A DNA stretch of 64,000 nt from Bondarzewia mesenterica (Eukaryota; Basidiomycota; Agaricomycetes; Russulales; Bondarzewiaceae), in the NCBI GenBank assembly GCA_004802705.1, contig SGPL01000012.1, forward strand, positions 1 through 64,000, written 5' to 3'. The notes below the pieces were generated by a model. It saw only the letters and a list, made by a program, of their open reading frames with translations. It made no database searches and was not told the origin of the DNA. Positions within the stretch are counted from its first letter, which is position 1, and the number at the start of each line of letters is the position of its first letter. The position numbers and the translations under genes were made by a program. Shown here one piece after another: positions 1 to 11,381 of this stretch.

Positions 1-549
1 CTCCCCAAGCCATCTCCCAACCCCGCCTACTCCACTACAGGCACCGGCAAGCAAACCCACCTTCCTCGAAACCCTCCGCGCACCCACACTCAAAGCCAAT
101 CGCCGCAAAGCCTCCACAATCCCCTCCTCTCCATCCCCATCCCCACGAAACCACGCACGCAAAATCTCCAACAACCTCTTCACGACCTCCTGATCCTCAT
201 CTCCATCCCCCTCCCCGTCCTTGGCAACATACAACGTCACCCGCCCTGGTCCAACACCGTACGCCATCGCCACTTCCTCCCCCTCCGCCGCACGCACGAA
301 CAACTGACAAAGCCACCCGAGCGTCTCCAGCGCTGTCGAATGCCTCACCCCCTTCTCCTCCACTTCCGCAAAACCCCCGCATTGCAACGCACGCAACAAC
401 GACAGATCCCGCGCAAGTCCCAATTGTCCACTGTCCGCAATATCGCGTTCATCTGACTATTCCATAGAGAATCATGCGCGCACGACGTTCAGTTTAAATT
501 AAAAATTCAATTAACGGAGGTGATGATGGACCGTTCAACGTACCTCCAT
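1..549 (-). CDS. N-terminal part of an unknown protein, cut by the window edge
   Basis: A frame on the minus strand is open from 456 to the window edge. It encodes a Leu- and Glu-rich helical protein with an acidic Gly/Asp stretch and no family I recognise. The frame has a stop just upstream, so I start it with a two-codon exon (ATG GAG, 544-549) followed by a strong GTACGT donor. An intron of 87 nt (457-543) then ends in TAG at 457-459 and keeps phase 0. The G/C-rich third positions match real genes nearby. The rest lies outside the window. The reading frame is likely, the start exon is a guess. Confidence 0.45.
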
Positions 550-1264
550 GTACGTCTCACTGGTTGTAAAAATTGACTAGTGACTGGCTGGGCCGGACGG
601 ACTACCCACAATCCACTTCCCCTGCAAACCCAGAAGAAAGGTCAGTCAGACGCGGACATACCGACACGAAGATAGCCATGAACAACTCGTTTTCTTTTCT
701 TCACTTACCCTGCAATTCGGACAAGAAAAGAGGAAAAGAACAGTAGCGGGATCTAATAAACCAGTCAACAAGTAAAGCCCCTGCGGCAAACCAAATACCT
801 TCCGATCCTAAATACTGGGACATCCAAGATGCACCATGACTCACCCAAAGCCAACCAATGAGTGTGTGTGGTGGCGAGCAGTCAGCATGACTCGAGTAGA
901 CCAAGGTCCGCAGTTGGTATGGCGCCCAGTTACTGCTGGAATCAGGTCAAGAGAAGGACGCTGCATCAAAAAATCGGAAATACGACAAGGCTGCAATTCC
1001 TGTCAACTTTGCCGGTGAGAAACCCCCGCCTTCTACGCCAAACACCCATTGACAAAGGCTGCAGCGTTCGACAGACCTGGAAACTGCACACCACATTTCA
1101 GAGCAAACGAACCGCACACCATCTAGGGCACGACGAACAAAGAGAATGCAGATAAAAAGAAATCCAAACAAAAAATGAATTGACCGAACCAAACTGTACG
1201 CAGCGCGCCGCCCGTGCAGACGCCGCCAAGCAGTAACATTACAAGATGAATCTAAATCGTGCTT
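550..1264. other. Intergenic: promoter of the left-edge gene and 3' side of the deubiquitinase
   Basis: This 715-bp stretch lies upstream of the left-edge gene and downstream of the deubiquitinase stop. I see only short antisense and random ORFs, no tRNA and no clear repeat. Confidence 0.5.
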
Positions 1265-4200
1265 TCAAGTCCGTGCGCCCGCACCGATCCGGCGGTAGAA
1301 CAACAGATACGCACATCGGTCGTCGCGGTCCAGCCCATCGAACACGTCTTCGGCGCGCACGTCCGACACGAGCTCGTCGTCAATCCGTATCCATGCCTCA
1401 CGCGGCTTCGCGCTAAGGTCACGGTTGGGATGCAGAACGTCGAGGGTATAGTGCCCGCCGGATGCAGAAAGGCCATGATGATACAGGACTGGATTTCCAT
1501 GATAATATGAGCTTTAAACTGAGCGGGCCATGTTAAGACACTCACCGCCGTAGAGCTGATACCGGACTGGATGCGCAGATTTACGCCCAGGAGCCATGAT
1601 ATCTGCAGCAATTAGTAAGGACAGCTAGGCACCAAGGGCGAAAATCAGCATACCTTTGCTAATCTCCAACTCCGGGGAAAACTGTATCATTTTCCCAATT
1701 TTGACTACACCCTTGGCATCGACGTCGTACAAAAAGCGTTTCAAGTGAAGCACGAGAATCGGTGGCAACGCCTCGATGACGACCTGTTGACTGGCCTCAA
1801 TCGTGAGACCTGGGTGTGTCGGAGAATCCATATGGATAGTCTGCGGCTCTGAGATATGCGACAGAGCGTCTCTGATAGTGAGCACGGTCTCGCGCTGCGA
1901 AGAGATAAGTGGAACTGTAGCAGGTGCATCAACGTTGGTGCCTTACTTGGATATCCAACTGTAATGATCTCCAGTCTTCAACCACGACCGAGTCGCGCTG
2001 ATGAGGCGCACGAAGAGTCGAACGGAATTTTCCGCCAAATATCCGAGTGATTGGGGACTCGGTTGACTTGACCTGATCAAAACCGCAATCAGTCGGAACG
2101 TTCACTGATTTTAGATTCTACTCACCGTCCGTGTGACAACCATCTTGTTTCGCTTTCCCACTTCCAGCCAGCCATCTTCCCGTGGTGGTTCCTCCTCTCG
2201 CTCCTCGACCTCTTTCGACGGTGCAGCAGCTTTCGACGGGTTCAGAGTTGCAAGAAGGAAAAGCAATTCTTCCTCAAGAGCATCCAGATAGAAACCAAGG
2301 AATTCTTCGGCATCCTCTTGTTGACCGCCCTGAAATGTCATTGAATGTTAGCATAGGACAGGGAGAAAGATTAGTCGAGAATGCAAAATTAATTACCCTC
2401 ATGTTGTCGAACCGTTTTTTCTCCTTCATGGCATCATAGACGAAAGTAGGTATGAATGACTCCAAGCTATTTTCCTCCTCGTCATCCAAGCTGACCTCCT
2501 TGCCCTTCCCATTGCTCTTCCCCTTGCCATTTCCAGGTACAGTCTTCTCAAGCGGAGCAAACTCTTTCAAGAACTTGATAGTCGCATCCACGAGTGGTGT
2601 CTGGCCTTCCTCGTTCCGTCTGCCTTCATTGCCCTCGGGAAGCAATTTGCCAAGCTCAGTGAACAAGCGCCAGAATGGCGGGCTATACACAAGCAGTTGC
2701 AGCACTGCATTAGCGAAACACATGTTGCCACTGTTCACAAGCCCGCGGGGACGTATGCGGGGCGCGCCGGAGTTAGAGGGGTAAGCGACGCCAGAGAGAA
2801 CGTTGCAAAGCTCTGTGCGACGCGCAGGGACAACTCGAGATGGGGGCGGAGACGCAGGGACAGAGAAACCAACGATAGAAGAAGTGGGTAGGGCATTCGC
2901 AGTCTTGGCCGCCGTCCTGGCCCCAGATCCGCCAGTGGGGCGCAGGAGAGATGCCCAAGATTTCTTCGGTGCGGCGGAGGCGGGAGTGGGCGCCGGGGTA
3001 GGAAGAGCAGAGGTTGAGGCCTCGGGTTGAGGAATCAAATCAACAGCGAGAATTGGTTCTGCGGGTTTGGGTGAAGATGGCTCCGTCGCCGGAGTCTCTG
3101 CTTCGGCAATGCGTGCGATCCTTGCTTCCGGTAAGACAGGCGACTTTAAGACAGCTTTGCCACCAGCTACAGAGATAGAGGTATTGGTAGATACAGGAGA
3201 TCCAGGCATGGGGGTGTCGGGAGCCGTGGAACAGGCAGGTGTGGTCTCGGTAGCAGAAGAGGATGGCACATCAGGTCGTTCAATCTGATCAGGGGAAACC
3301 TCTGTACCAGTATGCACAGACACAGGCGCTGTTAGAATGGCAGGGAGCACTTTCGGGGAAGGGGGGGCTGAAGGACTTGGTGAAACGGGCGGTGTAGACA
3401 GTAGTAATGCCTTTTCGATCACATCTTGTGTTGGGCAGGCCCGAGGAGATATGATGATACCGGGAGCACGTGCGGGATCGCTCGGCCGTCGAGACCAAAT
3501 CACCCAACCCCCAAAGGAAGGTTTTGCATTGGACGTTGATGAAGCAGATGCTGACACCGACGCGGGACTCTGTGCCCTGGGGCTGACATGAGAATCCGCT
3601 GTAGGCGAAGGAGAGCGGGAATGTGTAGATTCCGAAACTCCCTCGCCATGGCCATTCAGCAACAGTTCTGGTGAAGATGGAGAAGATGGAGTTGGCTCAG
3701 ATTCCATGGAAACATCAAGAGACGCAGGTGGAGGTTCTTCCTGCCGTGGTGACGGATGTATGGGCATGGCTAGAGGCGATAATGGAGGGGGAGGAGGCAT
3801 GGACAACTGTTTAGGCAGAGGGGAGATAGGATGCTGTAAAGGCCAGTTTTGTTGATAGGCGGTGGCGGGCTGGACGGGGTGGTAAGATGGAGAGTACGGT
3901 ACTTGCTGCGGGTGTGGAGGATACTTTTGCGATTGATGGTGCTGATATTGGGTCGCGGGGGAAGGCTGCGGTGAATGCATTTGGATATGTGGGGGATGCA
4001 AGAATTGGGGATGTTGAGGGGCATGGGGGTGTGGTGAGTGATAGTTTTGGTAGCTGGGACCAGGGCCCCCACGAGAGGGACCGTGATATCCGCCACGGCC
4101 CGGGCCAGGTACAATGCGAGGAGAAGGAGGCTGTACGTGGGCGTGGCCGCTCATATTTTGAGGATATGGGTATGGATACGGCGCAGGAGCGTGACCGTTG

Positions 4201-4289
4201 ACGGGGTATGCGTAGGGGGGGATGGGAGGCGGCTGATGGTAGTAGGTGGATGGTCCCGGATGGGAGTAAGGAGATTGTGGACCAGGCAT
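1265..4289 (-). CDS. ubp3: Ubiquitin carboxyl-terminal hydrolase, Ubp3/USP10-like
   Basis: A cysteine protease of the USP family that removes ubiquitin from proteins; Ubp3/USP10 act in the cytoplasm on trafficking and ribosome-turnover substrates. My six-exon model (2397-4289, 2126-2329, 1947-2072, 1654-1894, 1546-1602, 1265-1488) gives 914 residues. The first ~500 residues are a Pro/Ser/Gln-rich disordered tail. The Cys box GLVNSGNMCFANAVLQ follows with the nucleophile near residue 524. GGQQEDAEEF is the second conserved block. The His box SASGGHYTLDV and RIDDELV close the catalytic domain, and the protein ends YLLFYRR plus a short tail. All introns are short GT-AG. The Ubp3 assignment rests on overall layout (long disordered N-tail, C-terminal catalytic domain); the USP fold is certain. 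Confidence 0.88.
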
Positions 4290-5045
4290 GATCAGGATAC
4301 TAAACCAGTCGAAAGTGAACGAGCAAATTCGTTAATACAGCTATTGCTGGGAAGTACAAGTAAACTGCAAAAAGCATGAGACATACGAGGTGATGATCAA
4401 TCACTGTGGAGGTAAAAACTGGACGATGAGATTTAGATGTGAAAGTGATTCGACAAAGCCCAAACGACAGCGCTGTGTGTTTTGATAAGATTGGTTTTCA
4501 ACATAATCGTATGTCAGTGATACTGATGAAGCGAGGGAACGACGGAGACAGTATGACTGACGACGTTCCGACCCAATATATGACTTACAGGGAGCAGATA
4601 GTCAGAACAGGGGCCTTTACGGAATCACTTGGTATTGGCGACGATGCAACGCGTAACGACGGGAAGCAGGACAACGAGCGAAGCTGGGCGAAGAGGAACA
4701 AGAAAGAGCGAGCGGACAGCGACGTCGGTGATGGCAGTAAACAAATCACAAACACAGCATGACTCTGCACACTCATCACGTGCTATAAACACGTTTTTTA
4801 CACGCGCCTGTCGCGTTCTCCGACTCTATACGTGTACTTCGAGACGTAAAGATGTTCATATTGTGATCCTGTTCGTTATTTTGCTGTAATACATAACCGA
4901 CTCGGAGATGTTGAACACAGGAGTACATAATCCGAGTCACGACTTGATGCAACTTGTAACTCGGACTATGCCTTTGCGACAAGCGTGCAGGAGCGCTTGC
5001 TCGCGGCGTCTTCACGGTAGTAAATTATATAAGGACAGCCGAACG
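4290..5045. other. Intergenic: upstream of the deubiquitinase, 3' of the coiled-coil gene
   Basis: 756 bp without a supported gene. It contains a CTCATCACGTGCT element (4773-4785) that recurs upstream of the Trf4 gene. Small ORFs here look random. Confidence 0.5.
4777..4782. promoter_or_regulatory. E-box CACGTG in ATCACGTG context
   Basis: Palindromic CACGTG about 490 bp upstream of the deubiquitinase start, embedded in ATCACGTGCTATAAAC. Fungal bHLH factors such as Cbf1 bind RTCACRTG. The same core with a following AAAC recurs upstream of the Trf4 gene and between ILV2 and the tRNA thiolase gene. Function is inferred. Confidence 0.35.
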
Positions 5046-8000
5046 TTACTCTACATCTGAGGTGTTCGTCTCCTCATCCAACACAACTCGTTCAGCCTCA
5101 ACCTCCAGCTGCATAGGCCTCTGCAGAGACATCATGGACGCTGACCTGCCGTTTCCCCCAGATCCCACCAGCGACGCACTGCGCATGCCCAGCCCAAGCA
5201 TATACATCCCCGATGTCTTCCGTGCACGTGGAGGCGACCGCGCAAGCGATGCAGGCGTACTCGACATCACATGCGCAGGCATCGAGATGCGTAGGTCCAA
5301 CGAAGCGAACGGACTCGGAGTGCCATTTGGCGATGAGAGTCCCCCAGAAATAGAATCCGACGATCCAGAGCGAGCATGCAGATGTGCAGACGGTGGCGCA
5401 CGGTGAGGACGTGGGGATGTCATGACAGAACCGAACGTTGGTGCGGGGCTTGTAGGTCTCGGTGGCGTGAAGAATCCAGCTGTGAGGGAAGTCCACGATG
5501 AATTTGCGCTCTGCTTCGGCGGGGTCGAATCTACGTCGGGTTCCACTGTCGCGAGGAGCTCGTGTAGCGCGCGCTTCACGGCTGCTACGTCGTGCTCGAG
5601 GTCGTCGAGCTTATGTGTGAATTGACTCTGTGCACGCGCGACAGCAGCTTCTGTTCCATCCACAAACGCGCGCACGGCTGCCTCGATTTCTGCTGTTTCG
5701 GCATCAGACGAGATCGCGCCTGGTACGGACAAGAGTATCTCGTAGCCTCGTGAGACGCGCTCTTCATCTGAAACACGAATTTCAAGTTCAACCCGCGCAT
5801 CTTCATTATAGTCGTCCAATCTTGTCACAGCAGCTTGGAGTACCGAAAGGAATGGTGAAGTATGGAGGGAAGGTATTGTTTCCTTCAAATCACGGAGGGC
5901 GAGATGGCAATCGCGGAAAGCACGCTGCAGGGTATCATAGCGGTTCTTGACCTTCGCCAGGTCTATCAAAAGAGGCTGGCTAGAGGGGACAGAAAGTAAT
6001 GGTGGATGGGATGGTGACGCAGCAGCAGGAGGGTATGTCGAGTGCAAGGTAGTTTCGTCTTCAACGCCAGACGCATCCGGTAAAGCCATGATGAACGAGG
6101 ATGTTTGACCCAATTGTACTGGATCTGCGGAAGGGAACATAGCAGCACGAGAGTTTTCGGTCACAGAGAGAGACTCGACTAGTGAAACTGGAGTTTTCAA
6201 CTCCTCTGGCAACCGAGGAGATGGCTGATGCAGAATTTCTACAGCGGCAACAGTCATCGCAGACGCAACATCAGCACTAGATAGCTGCTCGATACTCCCA
6301 GGTGGAGGCACCGGATCTGGCACCAGCGGCAAAGACTGAGCTATTGGAGAGTCAGTTGAGTCGGCCAATGTAGCCGGCACCTGGGCGGACGACAAGGGTT
6401 TGGAAGACGTTACTGCGTCCACTTGCATAGCTGAAGGTGCGATAGCCGGCGATCGAGCGATCTTCACTGCAACAGGTATCAGTTGTCCATCCTTATCGAC
6501 TTCTGTCCTTCCAAGAATCCTTTCCAGTTGCATCCTCTTCTCCGTCTCATTTTGTAGCTCTTCCACAAGCGTCTTGACCGCATCCTGGGCTGCCAATATT
6601 CGGGCTACGCTTCCAAGCCCCGCATCTACGACTTCGCCCTCAGACCGAGGATCGGCATCTGCCATGATGAGCAACTCTCCTGCATCCCCGACCACACTCT
6701 CAAATCCTAGACGCATGGCTTCACTTGATGCGTCTTCAACGGTTGTTCGTATAATGGTCTCCTTCGCCCGTCGCAACCATCGGCGAAGGGCTTCAGCCAG
6801 AGCATCCTCTCTGCCGACAACTGCCAGTCGTAGCGCTACCTCGCGTCGACGACCGTACGCTTCCTGTGCGAGTTGCTCAGTGAGTTCATCGAGCACATCT
6901 CGCAGACGCTCAGTTTGTCTACGCTCCGACGCGAGCGAGGATTGAAGAGTGGAAACTTCAAGCTGCAGTGTGGATATGGAGGCTGTATGTCTCGCTTTGA
7001 GGCTCTCTAAAGATTGCTGGAGTGCATTGGTCGTCGATTGAGAAAATTTCCTGAAAATTCACCGATGATAATGAATAATTCACTTGAATTGCTGTAAAAA
7101 AGAACTTAACATCCTTACATGTATCGAGAGACCATCTTCGCGGCTGAATTATCATCTGCTTGATATTTCTCTAGCTCAGATCGTGCCTGAGCCATTTGCA
7201 CTCGATCCTGCTCCGCGCTCTTTCTCTCCGCCTCCCATTTGGCCTCAGCAACCTCCAATTCGCTGTGCAATCTGCCAATCTCAGCCTCAAATCTTTGCGT
7301 CTCGCCATTAAACTCCTCGAGTAGCTTCTGCAGGCCAGTCTTTCCGTCCTTCAAGCCATCAACCAGTGTTGTATTGGACAACCTAGCCGTACCATTGCCG
7401 GTATGTGTGCTTCGGGACGGTGAAGACAATCCTGTCAGACTCTGCCTCCCTTCGAGTGTCCGTACCAAATCCGCGTATTCTTCCACGACGCGGTCTGTCA
7501 TCCGACGTTCTTCCTCCGCCGCTCTTACCTTCCTCTGTAACTCCCGCTGAAGAACTTTTCCCTCCTCCTCGCGAGCCCGTGTATGTGCCGCGAGTTCGTA
7601 TGCACCCTCGACCTCATGCTTCGCCTTGGCTGTGGCAGCGAGTGCATGGGCAAGCTCGGTTGTACGCGTCAAAAGCGTTTCCTCTGTTGTCGTAAGCTTA
7701 TCCGATATCCGCCGTAGCGCAAGAGTCAATTCTGGAACTTGAAGAGCAGCGGTGTGAGGCGAAACGTCCGGGTGTGAATGTAACGCAGCTATCTCTTCCC
7801 GCAAGGCAGCATTCTCGCGCTCCAGGTCCTGTGCGCGTTCTAGAGCAAGCGTAGAATCAAGGGATTGCCTTTGGAGTTTAAGAGACGATGCATGTGCCTC
7901 GTGCTAGATACCATAAAGAGCAGAGGTAGGTATGCAAGGCAGATTGATGAGTAGACCATCAGGCGGGCGTACAAATATGATCTTGCACCTGAAATAGCGC

Positions 8001-8075
8001 AACAGCAGTCCTGAGACTTGTCAACTCGAGCGCGAGAGGGTGATCATCGTTGATTTGGAGCTCAATGGAGGTCAT
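5046..8075 (-). CDS. Large coiled-coil protein of unknown function
   Basis: Three exons (7989-8075, 7119-7903, 5046-7050) give a 958-residue protein. The start ATG at 8075 opens exon 1 and the introns are GT-AG. Residues ~30-450 are Glu/Arg/Leu-rich heptads typical of long coiled coils, with ALERAQDLERENAALREE as an example. The middle is a Ser/Pro-rich linker. A second helical region follows, and the C-terminus is Ser/Pro-rich with FFTPPRPTSPAP. There is no catalytic motif, signal peptide or membrane segment. Proteins of this type often scaffold cytoskeletal or vesicle structures, but nothing here identifies which. It is divergent from the hel2 gene across 447 bp. Confidence 0.8.
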
Positions 8076-8522
8076 GAGGGGTCGACGTGAGCGCAGGATT
8101 AAAAGGAAGTACGACGGTGTACGACCACCCAGGAAGTAGGTAAGTATGGCAAGTCGGGATGGTTAGAACTCTGCTCCGTCTTGTATCTAGCGAAAAGTTA
8201 TCAGCAGATTGAGTACCTCTCTATCCCCATCAAACCTATGCGCGCAGTTCCAGGGCTCGTACAGGGTTGTGTTTGCACTTGGTCTGCACCAGAGCGCCAG
8301 AGCGGGAGTGTATACACTTCTTAAAGGGAAATACTGGATAATACGGTATTTCCCTTTAAGGGAAGTAAAAATCGGAGAATACGGAAAAATGTCACACATC
8401 ACACCTCTGACGTTGTCACAATCTCGGGTCCGCAGGCCTCCGCAGACTCATCGTCAAGATTGCAAGACTCCCGGAAGCTCCAACAGACTCCAACCTACCT
8501 CTCATACTCTTCGCTACTCGAC
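8076..8522. promoter_or_regulatory. Divergent promoter between the coiled-coil gene and hel2
   Basis: 447 bp between two start codons on opposite strands. It must hold both promoters. Its one striking feature is the perfect inverted repeat at 8321-8359. Confidence 0.6.
8321..8359. repeat. Perfect 14-bp inverted repeat with 11-nt spacer
   Basis: TTAAAGGGAAATAC at 8321-8334 is followed by its exact reverse complement at 8346-8359. The match extends imperfectly outwards (CTTC on both sides, 3-nt gap). It could be a dyad regulator site, a transcript hairpin or a tiny transposon relic. Confidence 0.85.
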
Positions 8523-10982
8523 ATGCCCAACTCAGCTACTCGGACTCAGACTCGAGCAAGGGTTCAGCGTGGAACCAACCGACGAGGCAGAACAGATGGC
8601 CCGCGGTCGGGTTCTGGCAGACCATCTGGTGTGCCGGCTCACGTCGACAACGCTCCGAAACCGGACGGCGATCAAGCTGTAAAGGCTGCCGCTTTGGAAA
8701 CTCAGGAAAATGAGGAGGTTGATGAGAACAGTGTGTGTTGGATCTGCGCGGAACCGGTCAAGTACTACTCAGTCTCACAGTGCAATCATCGGACTTGCCA
8801 TGTCTGCGCCCTTCGATTGAGGGCCTTGTACAAGAGGATGGATTGCACATTCTGCAAGGTACGTCCTATATGAGTTTCTAGTACCCTAGGGATTCTTTAT
8901 TGGATTGTGTGCTGGGTTTTGCAGGAACCTCAGCCGTCTGTTATTTTCACGACATCCGCGGACAAACCCTTCTCATCTTATGCTCCAATCGACATCCCGC
9001 ATAAGGATTCAAAGTTAAACATATTCTTTGAGACTCAGGAGATGATGGAAGAAACACTTATTCTCCTTCGTTATAATTGCCCCGAATCTACTTGTGAATT
9101 TACTGCGACAGGCTGGAACGATTTAAAGCTTCATGCTCGAGGCGTGCATGGCAAACTCATGTGGTGCGTTTATTTAAAGCATTGTGGGGGAAATTCTGTA
9201 ATGACCAGATTGTAGTGACTTGTGTATCCGGAACAAAAAAAGTATTCGCGCATGAGCATGCATTGTATCTTCCGAACCAATTGTCGGCCCACCTGCCATC
9301 GATTCCAGGTCAACGATCACACAGAACTACCCCAAAAGATCAGATAGAAGGGGGCGTCCATCCACTGTGCGAGTTCTGCAGAGAATGTTTCTTTGGGGAC
9401 GACGAGTTATACAGGCATATGAGAGAGAGGCACGAGGAATGTTTCATTTGCAAGCGCAACGAAGTCAGAGATCAGTAGTCAGTGCATTCAAATCTGTGGC
9501 ACGCCTAACATGTCGCTGAACCTTTCACAGTTTCAAAAACTACGAAGCTCTGGCAAGTGGACTGCTTTTTCATTGACATCTACCCCCTAAAAGATAAGAT
9601 AGGAGAAGCATTTTGATCATGTGCATCACCCTTGCCCGAACTCCTCTTGCCAAGCGCGCAAATTCGTAGTCTTTGGATCGCTCCTTGACCTTCAAGCCCA
9701 TATGGTGGAAGAGCACGGCGCCGATATGTCTTCTCGTGACAAAAAGGCTGCAAGCAGAGTGCATGCCGGCTTCGAATTTCAAGAAGTAAATGGAGCAAGA
9801 CGAAGAGGGGCACGAGAACGAGAACCGCCGCCTGGTCCTCAACCCCCTCCGGGCACGTCCAGGACCAATAATAGCAGGAGGGACAGATTCGGTGGTCATC
9901 TCACAGTCGAGGGGGATGTTAACGGCTCCGCCAACAATTCAGCAGGGCCCAGTCGCCGCCAATCTCCGTCCCCCCCTCCGGCTGATATGGATTCTGCTAC
10001 CGCCGAGTTCGTCAACTGAGCCCTTCTTCGCAATGACCTTGCTGACTGTGTTGCTTCAGGAGATACGTTTTGCTGCTTTCCAGACTGAGGGTCGTCGCCT
10101 CAAATCCCACGAATGCTATGGCTGCTGTGAAATCGTCTCTTCGTTCTTTTCGTGCATCCGAGTCGGGGGCTCGCGATCTCATATCGACCGTTTGGAACAT
10201 CTTGGATCGCGACTTAGACAATACAGCCAGCATTGTCAACTTGCTCGTCGACCTCATTGATGACGACGAGAAGAAAACGTCACTATTGGGCGCATGGAAC
10301 GGCTTCAAAATCGAGGTTTGGCTTTTCCTTTTAGTTCCACGATTTTTTTTCACCGGGTCGTTTTTTTCTCTTACAGCAACGCCGCCAGTTCCCAGACCTT
10401 GTCCCTACATCCATTGGCACGAACTACGCCGGCATAACAGGCGGCCGCGTCCTCAGTGCGAAGAGCGCCACAGCGACTCGCTCCACCCGGCAATCCTCCC
10501 GCGCAGTCTGGGATCGCGTCGCAAAAGCCGCATCCTCCTCTGGGACTTCCCATGTCGCTCGTCCAACAGACCGTTTCCCCACCCTCCAACCGTCCGCCCC
10601 ACCTGTGACAGCCGGCTTCCGGCAGCCGCAACGCCCTACAGCATGGTCTGCTTCAGCGTCGGGGCAATCTGTGCCACCGCCCTCTCCTCCATCTTCATCA
10701 CCGCAGCCTCCTCGACCCTCTCCCCCTTCTCTATCGAAGAGTCTATTCCCGGAGCTGCCAAGTTCTACGTCGAGCCGTTCGAAACCCGTGATCAGCGGCA
10801 GTAACGCGTCGCTGCAGAAGGTCCTAGGTAGTGCGGCTCCTGCTACGTCTGCATGGGGGTCTTCAAGCTCGGTAACGGCTGCGACAGAGACTACCGGAGC
10901 GGCGCAGGAAAGCACCGGAAGAAAAAAAGGAAAGGGGAAGCAAAAACAGACATTGTTCACTCTTGGATCATTCCCCACTTGA
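8523..10982 (+). CDS. hel2: RING/zinc-finger E3 ubiquitin ligase Hel2/ZNF598
   Basis: Hel2 recognises collided ribosomes and ubiquitinates small-subunit proteins to trigger ribosome-associated quality control in the cytoplasm. Exons run at about 8523-8858, 8925-9163, 9216-9477, 9531-9552, 9603-10006, 10060-10315 and 10377-10982. The RING appears as CWICAEP, CNHRTCHVC and CTFC. Then come C2H2-type fingers (CPESTCEF, CDLC, CEFCRECFF, CFICKR, CPNSSCQ). The helical block ASESGARDLISTVWNILDRD, a Pro/Ser-rich linker and a Lys-rich tail follow. Two oddities: the intron at 9553-9602 starts with GC, and an A7 tract at 9235-9241 has one base too many for the conserved frame (CDLCIRNKK then VFAHEH). Without correction the model is frameshifted there. 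The intron at 10007-10059 has a weak GTTCGT donor. Confidence 0.88.
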
Positions 10983-11381
10983 TAAGTCGATGTCGCAGAT
11001 GGATCATATACTCTTCTTGATCTCTTCGTTGTCTTGGTGATTCAGACTTTTTGGGAATAGGGTTCTGCACTGCGTTGTCTATGCGTGACTGATGCGGATA
11101 TGTGTTTTGCCGTACAGCATTCGAGCGATACTGTAGATGTGAAAAATTTCACCGTCAAACCGAATATGAAGGGCACTTCGCATTTGATGTCCGCCCACAC
11201 GAAATGCATCACAATGTGAAAGTAGCCAAACAATAATATATAGACAGACCGGTGGAGCGCAAGTAAGTTTTCGGCAGTAGCTAAGGGTTTATGCATAACA
11301 AAGTATTTACTGACTGTCCTTGAAACAGGTGGGGGCAAACAAGAGACCAGATCCTCCCAAGACTTGTGAATCAGTGCTTGA
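10983..11381. other. Convergent 3' region between hel2 and PMT2
   Basis: 399 bp between two facing stop codons, so it holds both 3' UTRs and polyadenylation sites. I see no gene. Confidence 0.6.

Noticed and set aside
9164..9215. Alternative GTTTAT to ACCAG intron in hel2 that avoids the A7 frameshift
   Set aside because: It destroys the conserved CDLC zinc-binding pair, so I prefer the CDLC splice plus one extra A.
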